Positions 8,724-16,848 of a DNA stretch of 64,000 nt are shown in pieces. The position numbers were made by a program, and so were the translations under genes. The notes under the pieces are model-generated. The model did no database searches, was not told where the DNA came from, and saw only the letters and a program-made list of their open reading frames with translations. Source of the stretch: RUG626 sp051866775 (GTDB lineage Bacteria > Bacillota > Clostridia > Oscillospirales > Oscillospiraceae); NCBI GenBank assembly GCA_051866775.1, contig JBJDXR010000047.1:124001-188000 (forward strand), given 5' to 3'. How positions within the stretch are numbered: the stretch's first letter is position 1; each line of letters begins with the position of its first letter.

Positions 8724-10499
8724 TTAATAAAGCTCTATGGTCTCACCGGTCTCCTGATCCCTTGCAAATCTGCGCAGGAAGGACCATGCCATATCGGCAA
8801 ACTCAGGCGTGACGGCGTGGGGGGTATTCTCATAGCCGCATACACGCAGATGATAGTCGCCGTTTACATTCTTAATATCCGCGATGTATACCTCACCGTC
8901 GTCCATAAAGAGCACGTCGGTCTTATCAGCTGGAATACCCAGCTTGCGCTCCACGTAATCCTTTGAGTTTTGGGTGGCGTAGATCTCCTCCTCGGTCTTC
9001 ATCGGGCAGTTGGAGGAAATAAGACGTCTCTGCCAGCTCTTAACGCGCTTTTCTGCGGTGTTAAGGGCGATAAACGGAGTGGCGGGGTTGGGATACGGAG
9101 CGTCCGTGTAGAGCGGGAACATGCTGTTGATCTCATTCAGACCGCACTGCATGATGATAGGCGTATCAACTGATGCCTGGAGCTTGAGCTGCTCGTCGCT
9201 TACTGCAAAATATCCGCTGGTCCATTCAGGCGAAAGCTGACCCGGCTCATTACCCATGGGGGCCGCGGCGGCGACAAGCTTCTGGTGGCGGCGCGCAAAC
9301 TCCGCGGTGAAGCGTCCATTGTGGCTGTGTCCGGTGACATACACGCGGCTGAGGTCGATCGGGTACTTCTTGGCTGCATCCATGATAATATCGGCCATCA
9401 GGTCGTTTGAATCGGGATCCTCCATAGCGAACATCGCCATGGCAAAGTTGCCCTCGGCGGCCAGTGTAATATAGGAGAAATAGCCTGCCATCGACCCAAC
9501 GGCATGGGCGGGATCGAACGCGTTCACCTCGCTGAAGCAGCCAATTATAGGCACCTTCTTGCCCTCCTCCACCGCCTGGCGGGGAACTATTGCAAGCCAT
9601 TGCTCACCGCCGGTCTCCTCAACGCTGAACACAGCGCCCATATCATAGAGCTTCTTGGCAAGCGCGGGGTCGTTTATGTCCTCAAACTCATCGAAGAACA
9701 GGACTCCCTCGGCCTTGCGGCGGCCCATACGGGAGTGGATGTGCTGCTCGGGGTTAAAGTCCATGTTGTGATGACGTCCCCGGCTTGCGAGAGTCCTGGA
9801 TCTGACCTTGCTGATCCACATATCGGAGATATCAACGGCATCAGCCACACCGTGAAAACGCACGATCGCATCATCGGGATTTTCATATCCGGGTATGGAG
9901 AAGCCCTCTATATCTGCTATCTTAACGCCGGCCTTGGTAAGTCCGGAGACATCCAGATAAAGCCTCTTGTAGTTGAAGCGGTGGATGACCAGAGACTCGC
10001 GCACGGTGCTGAGCACACGGCCGTTATCATCCAGTTTGCTGTACATACCAAAGTGTATAGCAAAGCCCTGCTTGGAGGCCTCGTCAATGTAGTCCGCATA
10101 GCGCTCCATGGTGTACATGGCGTAGTTGGGATCGGTTATATCAACGTGTACCATGACCACAAGAGTGTCGATATCGTCAGTATAGAACTTGTTCTCCTTC
10201 ATATGCTTCTCGGGAACGATGGCCACATAGGTCATATCCATCATCGCAGAGAGGTAAAAGGTCAATCCCTTGCTCTTGAGCGACTCAAGAAAATCATCAT
10301 AGACATAGGAGAAGGCCTTCGGGTTATAATAACCCTGATTGCGGCGCTCGCTCTCCGGCTTTGCCTTTACTGTGTAAAGCTCCGTGTTGAGCTGAGATAC
10401 CTTAGTCGTAAGCGGTACGACAGCAACAGTCTCCTTTGACGGCATATCCCAGAACTCCTGTCCGGCATAGCTGTAGTACTTGTTCATGGTTTCTTTCAT
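8724..10499 (-). CDS. Putative alpha/beta hydrolase (esterase/depolymerase-like)
   Basis: 591 residues, no signal peptide. The C-terminal half holds a nucleophile elbow GHSHNG (within RVYVTGHSHNGRFTAEFARR) and a late His (NTPHAVTPEF), typical of serine hydrolases of the PHB-depolymerase/feruloyl-esterase kind. The N-terminal ~300 residues are an extra region I cannot place; it may be a substrate or lid domain. The ribosome site GGAGGAAGAAT fixes the start. Substrate is unknown; cytoplasmic location is inferred from the absence of a leader. The gene is followed by its own terminator. Confidence 0.65.
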   Translation of the reverse strand: MKETMNKYYSYAGQEFWDMPSKETVAVVPLTTKVSQLNTELYTVKAKPESERRNQGYYNPKAFSYVYDDFLESLKSKGLTFYLSAMMDMTYVAIVPEKHMKENKFYTDDIDTLVVMVHVDITDPNYAMYTMERYADYIDEASKQGFAIHFGMYSKLDDNGRVLSTVRESLVIHRFNYKRLYLDVSGLTKAGVKIADIEGFSIPGYENPDDAIVRFHGVADAVDISDMWISKVRSRTLASRGRHHNMDFNPEQHIHSRMGRRKAEGVLFFDEFEDINDPALAKKLYDMGAVFSVEETGGEQWLAIVPRQAVEEGKKVPIIGCFSEVNAFDPAHAVGSMAGYFSYITLAAEGNFAMAMFAMEDPDSNDLMADIIMDAAKKYPIDLSRVYVTGHSHNGRFTAEFARRHQKLVAAAAPMGNEPGQLSPEWTSGYFAVSDEQLKLQASVDTPIIMQCGLNEINSMFPLYTDAPYPNPATPFIALNTAEKRVKSWQRRLISSNCPMKTEEEIYATQNSKDYVERKLGIPADKTDVLFMDDGEVYIADIKNVNGDYHLRVCGYENTPHAVTPEFADMAWSFLRRFARDQETGETIELY

Positions 10500-10581
10500 A
10501 TTCTTCCTCCTGACATTGCGAAACTATGTATACACTCATTTATTATTCAATGACCTGCCGAGCCTCTCCCGGCACAGGCGG

Positions 10582-11052
10582 TCAAATAGAATCGTCGTCA
10601 AATACCCAGTCTCTCACATGGACGACCTCATAGGCGTCCTCCCCTATACGGTTTACGACCTTCTTGATACCGGCGTTTATTATAAACCTGCGGCACATGG
10701 AGCAGGAGGTCGTGTCCTTAAGTATCTCCCCGGTTTTGGCGTCTTTTCCGGCAAGGTACATCGTCGCTCCGATGCAGTCCCGCCGCGCGGCAGATATTAT
10801 CGCATTCTGCTCCGCATGGACACTGCGGCACAGCTCATAACGCTCACCTGAAGGGATGCCCAGCTGGTCCCGCTTGCACACGCCGAGATCCGCACAGTTT
10901 TTCCTCCCCCTCGGCGCTCCGTTATAGCCGGTGGATATTATCTCATCCTCCCGTACGATTATCGCCCCATACTGCCGTCTTAAGCAGGTGGAGCGTTCCG
11001 CCACAGTCTGGGCGATATCGAGATAGTAGTTGATCTTGTCCGTCCGTTCCAT
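10582..11052 (-). CDS. Deoxycytidylate (dCMP) deaminase, ComEB-like
   Basis: About 156 residues. Zinc-dependent cytidine deaminase fold with HAEQNA (zinc His and proton-shuttling Glu) and a downstream CSMC pair that completes the zinc site; the N-terminal STCLRRQYGAIIV and GYNGAPRG segments match the dCMP deaminase/ComEB family. It converts dCMP to dUMP for dTMP synthesis. The start is ATG 11052 with GGAG eight bases upstream; longer in-frame starts lie in AT-rich leader sequence. Confidence 0.86.
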   Translation of the reverse strand: MERTDKINYYLDIAQTVAERSTCLRRQYGAIIVREDEIISTGYNGAPRGRKNCADLGVCKRDQLGIPSGERYELCRSVHAEQNAIISAARRDCIGATMYLAGKDAKTGEILKDTTSCSMCRRFIINAGIKKVVNRIGEDAYEVVHVRDWVFDDDSI

Positions 11053-11359
11053 AATTATCTCCATAAAAGCATAAATATTTTGGAAACAGGGAAACACCGC
11101 GCAAGTTATTTATTATTATAACATTAGGTACAAAAAGATTGCAACAGCAAGAGACTTTTATTTTAATAAATGCATAAATTAAAAAAATTTTACTCGTTGA
11201 AAAGCAAAAATATGACCTGTTTTTGCAAATTCTTATTGACATATCAGCCCGAAATAATATACAATGTATTTCCTATGGATTGTCCATAGTCTCTTTTTGT
11301 CAACTGCTTCGGCTCAAGCCGATGTTGAGTATTAGTATTTTATTTTGGAGGTGCAACCA
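11053..11359. other. Divergent intergenic region upstream of rpmH
   Basis: About 300 AT-rich bases between dCMP deaminase and rpmH. It holds the rpmH promoter; I see no gene, no clear DnaA-box cluster and no second structured element. Confidence 0.6.
11236..11265 (+). promoter_or_regulatory. Promoter of the rpmH operon
   Basis: TTGACA (11236-11241) precedes overlapping -10 candidates TATACA/TACAAT (11258-11265) at 16-18 bases. A leader of about 90 bases leads to the ATG of rpmH. Confidence 0.75.
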
Positions 11360-11494
11360 ATGGTAAGAACTTATCAGCCGAAGAAACGTCATCGCTCCAA
11401 GGAGCACGGCTTCAGGAAAAGAATGGCCACCGCTAACGGCCGCAAGGTACTCCACCGCAGGCGCGCGAAGGGCCGCGCCAGACTCACTCACTGA
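11360..11494 (+). CDS. rpmH: 50S ribosomal protein L34
   Basis: A 44-residue, highly basic protein that starts MVRTYQPKKRHRSKEHGFRKR (first residues), the invariant L34 signature, and ends RRRAKGRARLTH. TTTTGGAGGTG supplies a strong ribosome site. It heads the conserved rpmH-rnpA-yidD-yidC-jag gene order. Confidence 0.98.
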   Translation: MVRTYQPKKRHRSKEHGFRKRMATANGRKVLHRRRAKGRARLTH

Positions 11495-11596
11495 TGGTAC
11501 GCGGCGCAGCCTAAGAATAACGATTTTTTAGGGCGGGGAAACCCGCCCTCGCGGAGCATATGGCTCTGTGAATGTATACGCGGGAGTTGTAAAAAA

Positions 11597-11932
11597 TTGC
11601 AGTTTTCCACAACTTTAAAAAACAATTTTGAATTTCGCCGCATATACGCACGCGGAAAAAGTGCGGTGTCACGGAACATCGTGCTCTACTGCCGCAGGAA
11701 CAAATCATCTTCCAACAGGCTGGGCATAACCGTCAGCGCAAAGCTTGCGTGCGCAGTCCGGCGCAACCGTGTCCGCCGCCGCCTCAGGGAGGTCTACCGT
11801 CTGAACGAGCACAGGCTTTCCCCGGGCTGGGATATCGTCATCGTTGTGAGGGGCCGTGGTATTTTGGCTCCATACAGCGCGCTTGAGGGAGATTTTCTCG
11901 CTCTTGCAGAGAAGCTGGAGCTTATAAAATGA
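11597..11932 (+). CDS. rnpA: Ribonuclease P protein component
   Basis: 111 residues with NFEFRRIYARGKS near the N-terminus and the RNR-type signature AVRRNRVRRRLREVYR (about 53-68) that contacts RNase P RNA. It helps mature tRNA 5' ends. The start is a TTG at 11597, preceded by GGGAG; no ATG or GTG gives a full N-terminus. The stop overlaps the yidD start (ATGA). Confidence 0.95.
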   Translation: MQFSTTLKNNFEFRRIYARGKSAVSRNIVLYCRRNKSSSNRLGITVSAKLACAVRRNRVRRRLREVYRLNEHRLSPGWDIVIVVRGRGILAPYSALEGDFLALAEKLELIK

Positions 11933-12144
11933 AAAAGCTTCTCATTCTGCTTGTCCGTTTTTACAGAAAGCACATATCTCCCTTTACAAAACCCTGCTGC
12001 AGGTTCACACCTACCTGCTCGCAATACGCGCTGGAGGCATTGGAGAAATACGGCGCGCTCAAGGGTTCGTGGCTGGCTCTCCGGCGTATACTGCGCTGCA
12101 ACCCGTTCAACAAGCATTACGACCCATACGATCCCGTACCATGA
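11929..12144 (+). CDS. yidD: Membrane protein insertion efficiency factor YidD
   Basis: A 71-residue protein with the family core FYRKHISPFTKPCCRFTPTCS and conserved Cys residues. It is a small membrane-associated helper of YidC, whose gene follows 24 bases downstream. The ATG overlaps the stop of rnpA, indicating coupled translation. Confidence 0.95.
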   Translation: MKKLLILLVRFYRKHISPFTKPCCRFTPTCSQYALEALEKYGALKGSWLALRRILRCNPFNKHYDPYDPVP

Positions 12145-12168
12145 TCCACTTAAGATCGGAGTAATTAA

Positions 12169-13527
12169 ATGTTAGACCTGATAGCCAGACCGTTTGGTAT
12201 ACTTGTCATGTGGCTGTATGAGCTCACAAACAACTATTTCCTTGCGGTCGTACTGTTCGCACTGATCGTAAAGCTCATCCTGCTCCCCTTCCAGATGAAG
12301 AGCAAAAAGAGCATGATGAGGCAGTCCCTGCTTCAGCCGCAGCTTCAAGAGATCGCTAAGAAGCACGGGGCAAACAAAGTCAAGTACAATGAGGAGGTCC
12401 AGAAGCTCTATAAGGAAGAGGGGATAAACCCCATGTCCGGCTGCCTCTGGTCTCTTATCCCGTTCCCGATACTTCTCGCACTTTATTTGGCCATACGCAA
12501 GCCGATCACCATAATGATGGGTGTTGCAGAGAGCCTTCTCGAGGAGGGCGGCGCCATTCTCAATAAGCTCACTGAGCTTGGATTTTCCGGCAGCGCCAAC
12601 TCCGCGTATATCCAGATTGAGCAGGCTAAATTCATTTCCGAAAATTTTAAGGAGTTTGAGGGGCTTTCCCCCAACCTTCACCAGATCAACTATACCTGCT
12701 TTGGTCTCGACCTCGGCTCAACTCCGAACTGGAAGATCTGGACCTACGACTGGAGCAGCCCATCCGTTTGGGGACCGGCTTTGGGACTTTTCATGATCCC
12801 TGTAGTGGCCGCCCTGCTCACCTGGCTCTCCTCCAAGATCTCCATGAAGACCAATCCCACCGCAGTAAGCACTGATGACGCCGCAGCAAGCAGCACATCG
12901 GGTATGATGGCGGTCATGCCGCTTATGACTCTGTGGTTTGCTTTTCTCATGCCCGCGGCTCTTGGTATTTACTGGATAGCTAACTCCTTCTTCGCAATAA
13001 TTCAGGATGTGCTTCTTAACAAGCACTATGGAAAGCAGCTGGCTGCCGAGATGGAAGAGCGCAATGCGGCCCGTGCCGCCAAGGAAGCCGAGCTTGAACA
13101 AAAGCGCAAGGAGACCGAGCGTCTCAGAGAGCAAAATGCTACCAGCCAGAACGAGAACACATCTAAGCGCAAGCAGCAGCAGAAGAAAAAACAGGCCCAG
13201 AGCGAAAAAGCTGCTGAGTGGCTCAAATCCAACAGCGGCGAGGAGCCGTCTTATGAGCCTTCCCGGGTTGGAAACCGCAGATATGCCCGCGGCCGTTCCT
13301 ACGACCCGGACAGGTTCGCCTTCAACGGTGTTGAGGGCGCCACCGGCAGCGTCTCGGAGATCGATGCAGATCTTAACGACGTTCAGGATCTGCTGAACCG
13401 TGCCGCAAATGCCGAGCCCAGCCCCGAAGGGGACGCTCCCGAGCTTTCCGAAGCTGCCGACGAGCCGGCCAGCACTCAAAATGATCCCGCCGATAACGAC
13501 GGAACGGATGAAATACAGGGAGAATAA
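12169..13527 (+). CDS. yidC: Membrane protein insertase YidC/Oxa1
   Basis: 452 residues. N-terminal membrane helices with the cytoplasmic hairpin (KSKKSMMRQSLLQPQLQEIAKKHG) and a later pair of helices around residues 205-290 (SSGMMAVMPLMTLWFAFLMP) match Oxa1-type insertases. It lacks the large periplasmic domain of Gram-negative YidC, as expected for a Gram-positive. Unusual is the ~160-residue charged C-terminal tail (from about residue 290), first Lys/Arg/Gln-rich and then acidic, which could bind ribosomes. No lipobox is present at the N-terminus. Confidence 0.93.
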   Translation: MLDLIARPFGILVMWLYELTNNYFLAVVLFALIVKLILLPFQMKSKKSMMRQSLLQPQLQEIAKKHGANKVKYNEEVQKLYKEEGINPMSGCLWSLIPFPILLALYLAIRKPITIMMGVAESLLEEGGAILNKLTELGFSGSANSAYIQIEQAKFISENFKEFEGLSPNLHQINYTCFGLDLGSTPNWKIWTYDWSSPSVWGPALGLFMIPVVAALLTWLSSKISMKTNPTAVSTDDAAASSTSGMMAVMPLMTLWFAFLMPAALGIYWIANSFFAIIQDVLLNKHYGKQLAAEMEERNAARAAKEAELEQKRKETERLREQNATSQNENTSKRKQQQKKKQAQSEKAAEWLKSNSGEEPSYEPSRVGNRRYARGRSYDPDRFAFNGVEGATGSVSEIDADLNDVQDLLNRAANAEPSPEGDAPELSEAADEPASTQNDPADNDGTDEIQGE

Positions 13528-13533
13528 CACCTT

Positions 13534-14268
13534 ATGATTAAATCTATTGAAACTACCGGGCGTACGGAGGATGATGCCATCTCCACCGCCCTCAAGCAGC
13601 TTGGAAAGACCCGCGACGAGGTCTCCGTTGAAGTGCTTGAGCGTGCAAAATCCGGTTTTCTCGGCATAGGCGGCTCACCCGCACGTGTACGTGTAAGCTA
13701 TGAGGAGCGCAATTCAAAGCTGACTCAGCTTGAGGATTTTCTCGGCGGTCTCTTTGAACGCATGGGCGTTGAAGCTGAAGTAAAGGCCGAAATAAACGAG
13801 GAGGAAAACACCATCTCCGCCGAACTGTCGGGTTCGCACGTTGGCGCTCTTATCGGACGGCGGGGCGAGACCCTTGACGCCATTCAGCATCTTTCGAACT
13901 ACGTTCTCAACAACGGCAGTAGCGAGCGTATCCGCGTCAATATCGACGCCGAGAACTACCGTGCAAAGCGTGCCGACGCCCTCACCCATCTTGCCAAAAA
14001 GGTTGCCGTAAAGGTCGTCAAATACCGCCGCAGCGTTACCCTTGAGCCGATGAACGCCTATGAGCGCCATGTTATACACACCGCACTTCAGGACTTTCCC
14101 GGGGTGACCACCTATTCCACCGGCACCGAGCCAAACCGCCGCGTGGTCGTGTCCTATGAAAAGACGACCGCCCCCCGCCCGTCGCAGAGGCCGGCTCCTG
14201 CTCCGGAACCTGAGCCCTACACTCCTGAGATACCCTCAGCAGACAAAAACGTCCGGGAGTGGCACTGA
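13534..14268 (+). CDS. jag: Jag/KhpB RNA-binding protein
   Basis: 244 residues with three expected domains: Jag-N (about 1-55, ending AKSGFLGIGG), a type II KH domain with the GRRGETLDAIQ loop (about 108-118), and an R3H domain (about 150-208, with RYRRSVTLEPMNAYERHVIH). A Pro-rich tail follows. Jag/KhpB binds RNA and influences cell division and wall synthesis in related bacteria. It lies 6 bases after yidC. In many genomes mnmE/mnmG come next; here it is acpP. Confidence 0.93.
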   Translation: MIKSIETTGRTEDDAISTALKQLGKTRDEVSVEVLERAKSGFLGIGGSPARVRVSYEERNSKLTQLEDFLGGLFERMGVEAEVKAEINEEENTISAELSGSHVGALIGRRGETLDAIQHLSNYVLNNGSSERIRVNIDAENYRAKRADALTHLAKKVAVKVVKYRRSVTLEPMNAYERHVIHTALQDFPGVTTYSTGTEPNRRVVVSYEKTTAPRPSQRPAPAPEPEPYTPEIPSADKNVREWH

Positions 14269-14372
14269 TTATCCTCATCTTGAACTATCAGTTGTAAGAT
14301 CAATCCCTGCGGGTTTGATTCCGATCCCCGGTCCTTTTACCGATAGGATGCTAAAAGAAAGGAGAATATTCG

Positions 14373-14600
14373 ATGTTTGAAAAAATTCGCGATATCCTCG
14401 CCTCCCAGCTTGATGTTGAGGCGGACGTTATTACCCCCGACACCGACATTATGGAGGATCTTGCCGCGGACTCCCTCGATCTTGTGGAGTTTATCACCTC
14501 GCTTGAGAGTGAGTTTGGCATCATGATCCCTCAGGACGCCGTACAGGATGTCAAGACTGTCGGACAGGTCGTTGAGATCATAGAAAAGATGGTCGGCTGA
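14373..14600 (+). CDS. acpP: Acyl carrier protein
   Basis: A 75-residue acidic protein with the phosphopantetheine site DSLDLVEF (Ser at about residue 36). It carries acyl chains in fatty acid synthesis. AAAGGAGAATATTCG provides the ribosome site. It sits alone after jag, without fab genes, and a perfect terminator follows. Confidence 0.95.
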   Translation: MFEKIRDILASQLDVEADVITPDTDIMEDLAADSLDLVEFITSLESEFGIMIPQDAVQDVKTVGQVVEIIEKMVG

Positions 14601-14611
14601 CCATTAAGCAT

Positions 14612-14645
14612 AAAACAGGCCCGGATATCCGGGCCTGTTTTTTTA
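14612..14645 (+). terminator. Terminator after acpP
   Basis: A 28-base near-perfect palindrome (14613-14640) followed by T's; closes the rpmH-to-acpP stretch. Confidence 0.9.
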
Positions 14646-14779
14646 CGTCTTTTATCATTTAGGAAAACTCCATGTTCCAAAGACACATAACGTTCTGACT
14701 ATGTCTGCCGCCTGAGGCACGTCTGATACCGTGTATATAGCCGAATTAGCAATACTTATTTAAATTAAAATCCTTTAAA

Positions 14780-14808
14780 TTGACTTTGGCCCCTTATTAA
14801 ATTACACT
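14780..14808 (+). promoter_or_regulatory. Candidate promoter of the hydrolase gene
   Basis: TTGACT (14780-14785) and TACACT (14803-14808) are 17 bases apart. A second -10-like TATAAT lies at 14814-14819 without a good -35. Confidence 0.45.
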
Positions 14809-14835
14809 ATTTATATAATTTTCAACGATTGGAAA

Positions 14836-15855
14836 ATGATTGCTATGACTATAACTGAAAACACTACCATCGAAGAATTGATCAAAGACGCCCTCCCCTT
14901 CGAGGAGCTGACTGCTCTCATTAAAATGCTTTGCCCTGATGTCCTTGAAGCCCCCGGTTCAGCTTCAGCAGCCTCATATATAAGGTCCTTTGAGCGATTC
15001 AAAAGCGCATTTAGCAGCTCCGCAGCGCTAATAAGCCGCGGTCACAAGCTCATATATGACGTCTACTCGCCCGAAGAGACGGCTCTTGATCCAGCAAAAC
15101 AGAAAGTACAGCTTCTCTTCTATCCCGGAGAATTGGGCAAACCCTTTGTGATCGTGCTTCCGGGAGGCGGATACTCTGTAGTCGCCACTCTTGACGAGGG
15201 GATACCCATCGCATTATCATATAACGCTCTCGGATATAACGCCTTTGTCCTTAACTACCGTGTCGGGGAAGAAAACTTGCGCACAAAGCCGGTTCAAGAC
15301 CTTGCCGCCGCGCTTACCTTTATCCTCAAAAACAGTTCGGCGCTTGGAGTGGATCCCAATGACTACGCGCTCTCCGGCTTCTCCGCCGGAGGTCATCTTG
15401 CGGGGCTGTGGTGTACCGACAACCACGGCTACATGAACTACTCCCTTCCCCGTCCGAACGCTTTAATAAATGCGTATGCGCTGAACTCCTGCTCACGTAA
15501 AGCTATAGCCATAAAATATGGCTTGGGAACAAAGCGGGATCTTTTTCACGCTGCCCGCACCCCCGTTCTCTTATGCGGCAAGGACTATACCACGGAGGAT
15601 CTTGAGGAGTTTGACATCTCAAGCCATATAAGCGCCGCCTGCCCCCCAGCCTATATAATACACGGCGAGATGGACATATGCGTTTATTGCAGCGACTCCG
15701 AGCTTATGGCGGACGCTCTTGACGCGTGCGGCGTGCCGTACATACTTCATCTTGTGCCTGATACCGGGCACGCCTTCGGCAACGGAGAAAACACTCAGGC
15801 ACAGGGCTGGCTCAGTGAGGCCACGGAATTCTGGCAAAGCCAGAAGGACCGCTGA
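14836..15855 (+). CDS. Alpha/beta hydrolase (acetyl-esterase/lipase-like), intact triad
   Basis: 339 residues. A typical esterase fold starts near residue 90: oxyanion motif LPGGGYS (108-114), nucleophile elbow GFSAGG with Ser183, acid residue Asp280 in HGEMD and His312 in DTGHAFG. The N-terminal ~70 residues are helical and of unknown role. No signal peptide, so cytoplasmic. It is followed by a LysR gene and faces a nine-gene operon that ends in a degenerate copy of itself (16837-17670), so it probably acts on the substrate that operon imports. Start could be ATG 14836 or 14845. Confidence 0.82.
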   Translation: MIAMTITENTTIEELIKDALPFEELTALIKMLCPDVLEAPGSASAASYIRSFERFKSAFSSSAALISRGHKLIYDVYSPEETALDPAKQKVQLLFYPGELGKPFVIVLPGGGYSVVATLDEGIPIALSYNALGYNAFVLNYRVGEENLRTKPVQDLAAALTFILKNSSALGVDPNDYALSGFSAGGHLAGLWCTDNHGYMNYSLPRPNALINAYALNSCSRKAIAIKYGLGTKRDLFHAARTPVLLCGKDYTTEDLEEFDISSHISAACPPAYIIHGEMDICVYCSDSELMADALDACGVPYILHLVPDTGHAFGNGENTQAQGWLSEATEFWQSQKDR

Positions 15856-15913
15856 TACCGGTAAGCGGCAATACTTATCGCCCGTTTAAGCTCTCTTATG
15901 TGCTGTGCATGGT

Positions 15914-15942
15914 TTGACATCATTTATACCCGATGTTATAAT
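15914..15942 (+). promoter_or_regulatory. Consensus sigma-A promoter of the LysR gene
   Basis: TTGACA (15914-15919), a 17-base spacer and TATAAT (15937-15942) match the consensus exactly, 30 bases before the ATG. Such strength is unusual for a LysR regulator gene. Confidence 0.8.
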
Positions 15943-15972
15943 TTATTTTATTATCAGCAAAGGAGAAAATAA

Positions 15973-16833
15973 ATGAACCTGTATCAGCTTTATTATTTTA
16001 AAACGCTTTGCGATAAGAAAAGTTTCTCCGCAACGGCCTCAGCCATGCATGTATCTCCGCCAGCCATAACCATTGCCATTCAGAAGCTGGAAAACGAATT
16101 TGATATCCAGCTTTACGATCACGAAAAGCGCGGTTTTGAGCTTACTGAGATCGGCACCCGGTTTCTCGAGCTTACGGTCCCGGTCTTGGAAGCGGCCGAT
16201 CTGCTCCAGTCTACAATCAGCTTCCTGCGTCAGGATATTTCCGGGAAATTCCGTGTTGGCTGCCCCCGGGGATATCATTTCGACCCCAATCAAACATACC
16301 GCTTTGTCAAGCAGTTTCCAAAGCTGCAGTTCTCAACTATCGAATCCTCAAATTCTATCCTTGTTGATTCTCTTTTGAACAACACGCTTGACTGCGCGCT
16401 TGTATCTATACACGCCGTCACCTCGGAGCTTGAATATGTCCCCTATTCCGTCTGTGAGTATATGGTCGCAATCCCACAGGACCGCGCTTCCTTCGCCGCC
16501 CCCACCATCGATATCCATGAACTTGACGGCTATGACGTTTTTGTTTCAAAGGATGAACCGACATTTTTGGACACCGCTGCAAAATACTTTGCGGAAAATG
16601 ATGTGCACGTCACGCTTCATAGCGTCAACGCGCCGATGCCCAGCGTATTAAACAGCACCTTAAATACAAAAAATCTCTCCTTTGTATCGCGCTGCCACGA
16701 CGGCGCCTCGTATAAAGCCTATCGCGTTGAGCCACCGCTCAAATCCGACATGGTGCTGGCTTGGAAGAAAAAGAAACAGCTGTCTGAGCCGCTCAAAGCC
16801 TTTATAAAAACCGTAAAAACCGTTAAGGAATGA
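15973..16833 (+). CDS. LysR family transcriptional regulator
   Basis: 286 residues. N-terminal winged helix-turn-helix (LYQLYYFKTLCDKKSFSATA at the start, SPPAITIAIQKLENEFDIQLYD recognition region) and a C-terminal substrate-binding-like domain (about 88-280). The start has AAAGGAG 10 bases upstream. It lies between the hydrolase gene and a converging operon; the likely targets are those flanking genes, by family habit. Its stop codon lies inside a hairpin shared with the converging gene. Confidence 0.88.
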   Translation: MNLYQLYYFKTLCDKKSFSATASAMHVSPPAITIAIQKLENEFDIQLYDHEKRGFELTEIGTRFLELTVPVLEAADLLQSTISFLRQDISGKFRVGCPRGYHFDPNQTYRFVKQFPKLQFSTIESSNSILVDSLLNNTLDCALVSIHAVTSELEYVPYSVCEYMVAIPQDRASFAAPTIDIHELDGYDVFVSKDEPTFLDTAAKYFAENDVHVTLHSVNAPMPSVLNSTLNTKNLSFVSRCHDGASYKAYRVEPPLKSDMVLAWKKKKQLSEPLKAFIKTVKTVKE

Positions 16834-16848
16834 CCCTTAACGGTTTTT
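16815..16848. terminator. Bidirectional terminator containing both stop codons
   Basis: AAAAACCGTTAAGG (16815-16828) pairs with CCTTAACGGTTTTT (16835-16848). The LysR TGA (16831-16833) is in the loop and the minus-strand TAA (16837-16839) is in the stem. T-runs follow in both directions. Confidence 0.85.

Noticed and set aside
9504..10439. Long open frame on the plus strand antisense to the esterase gene
   Set aside because: It has no ribosome site and its protein shows no recognisable domain; it mirrors the codon usage of the minus-strand gene.
11053..11359. Replication origin near rpmH
   Set aside because: No cluster of DnaA boxes and no dnaA gene are seen here, in spite of the rpmH island often lying beside the origin.
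12718..13530. 270-codon minus-strand frame within yidC
   Set aside because: Low-complexity antisense of the charged YidC tail; no start signal.
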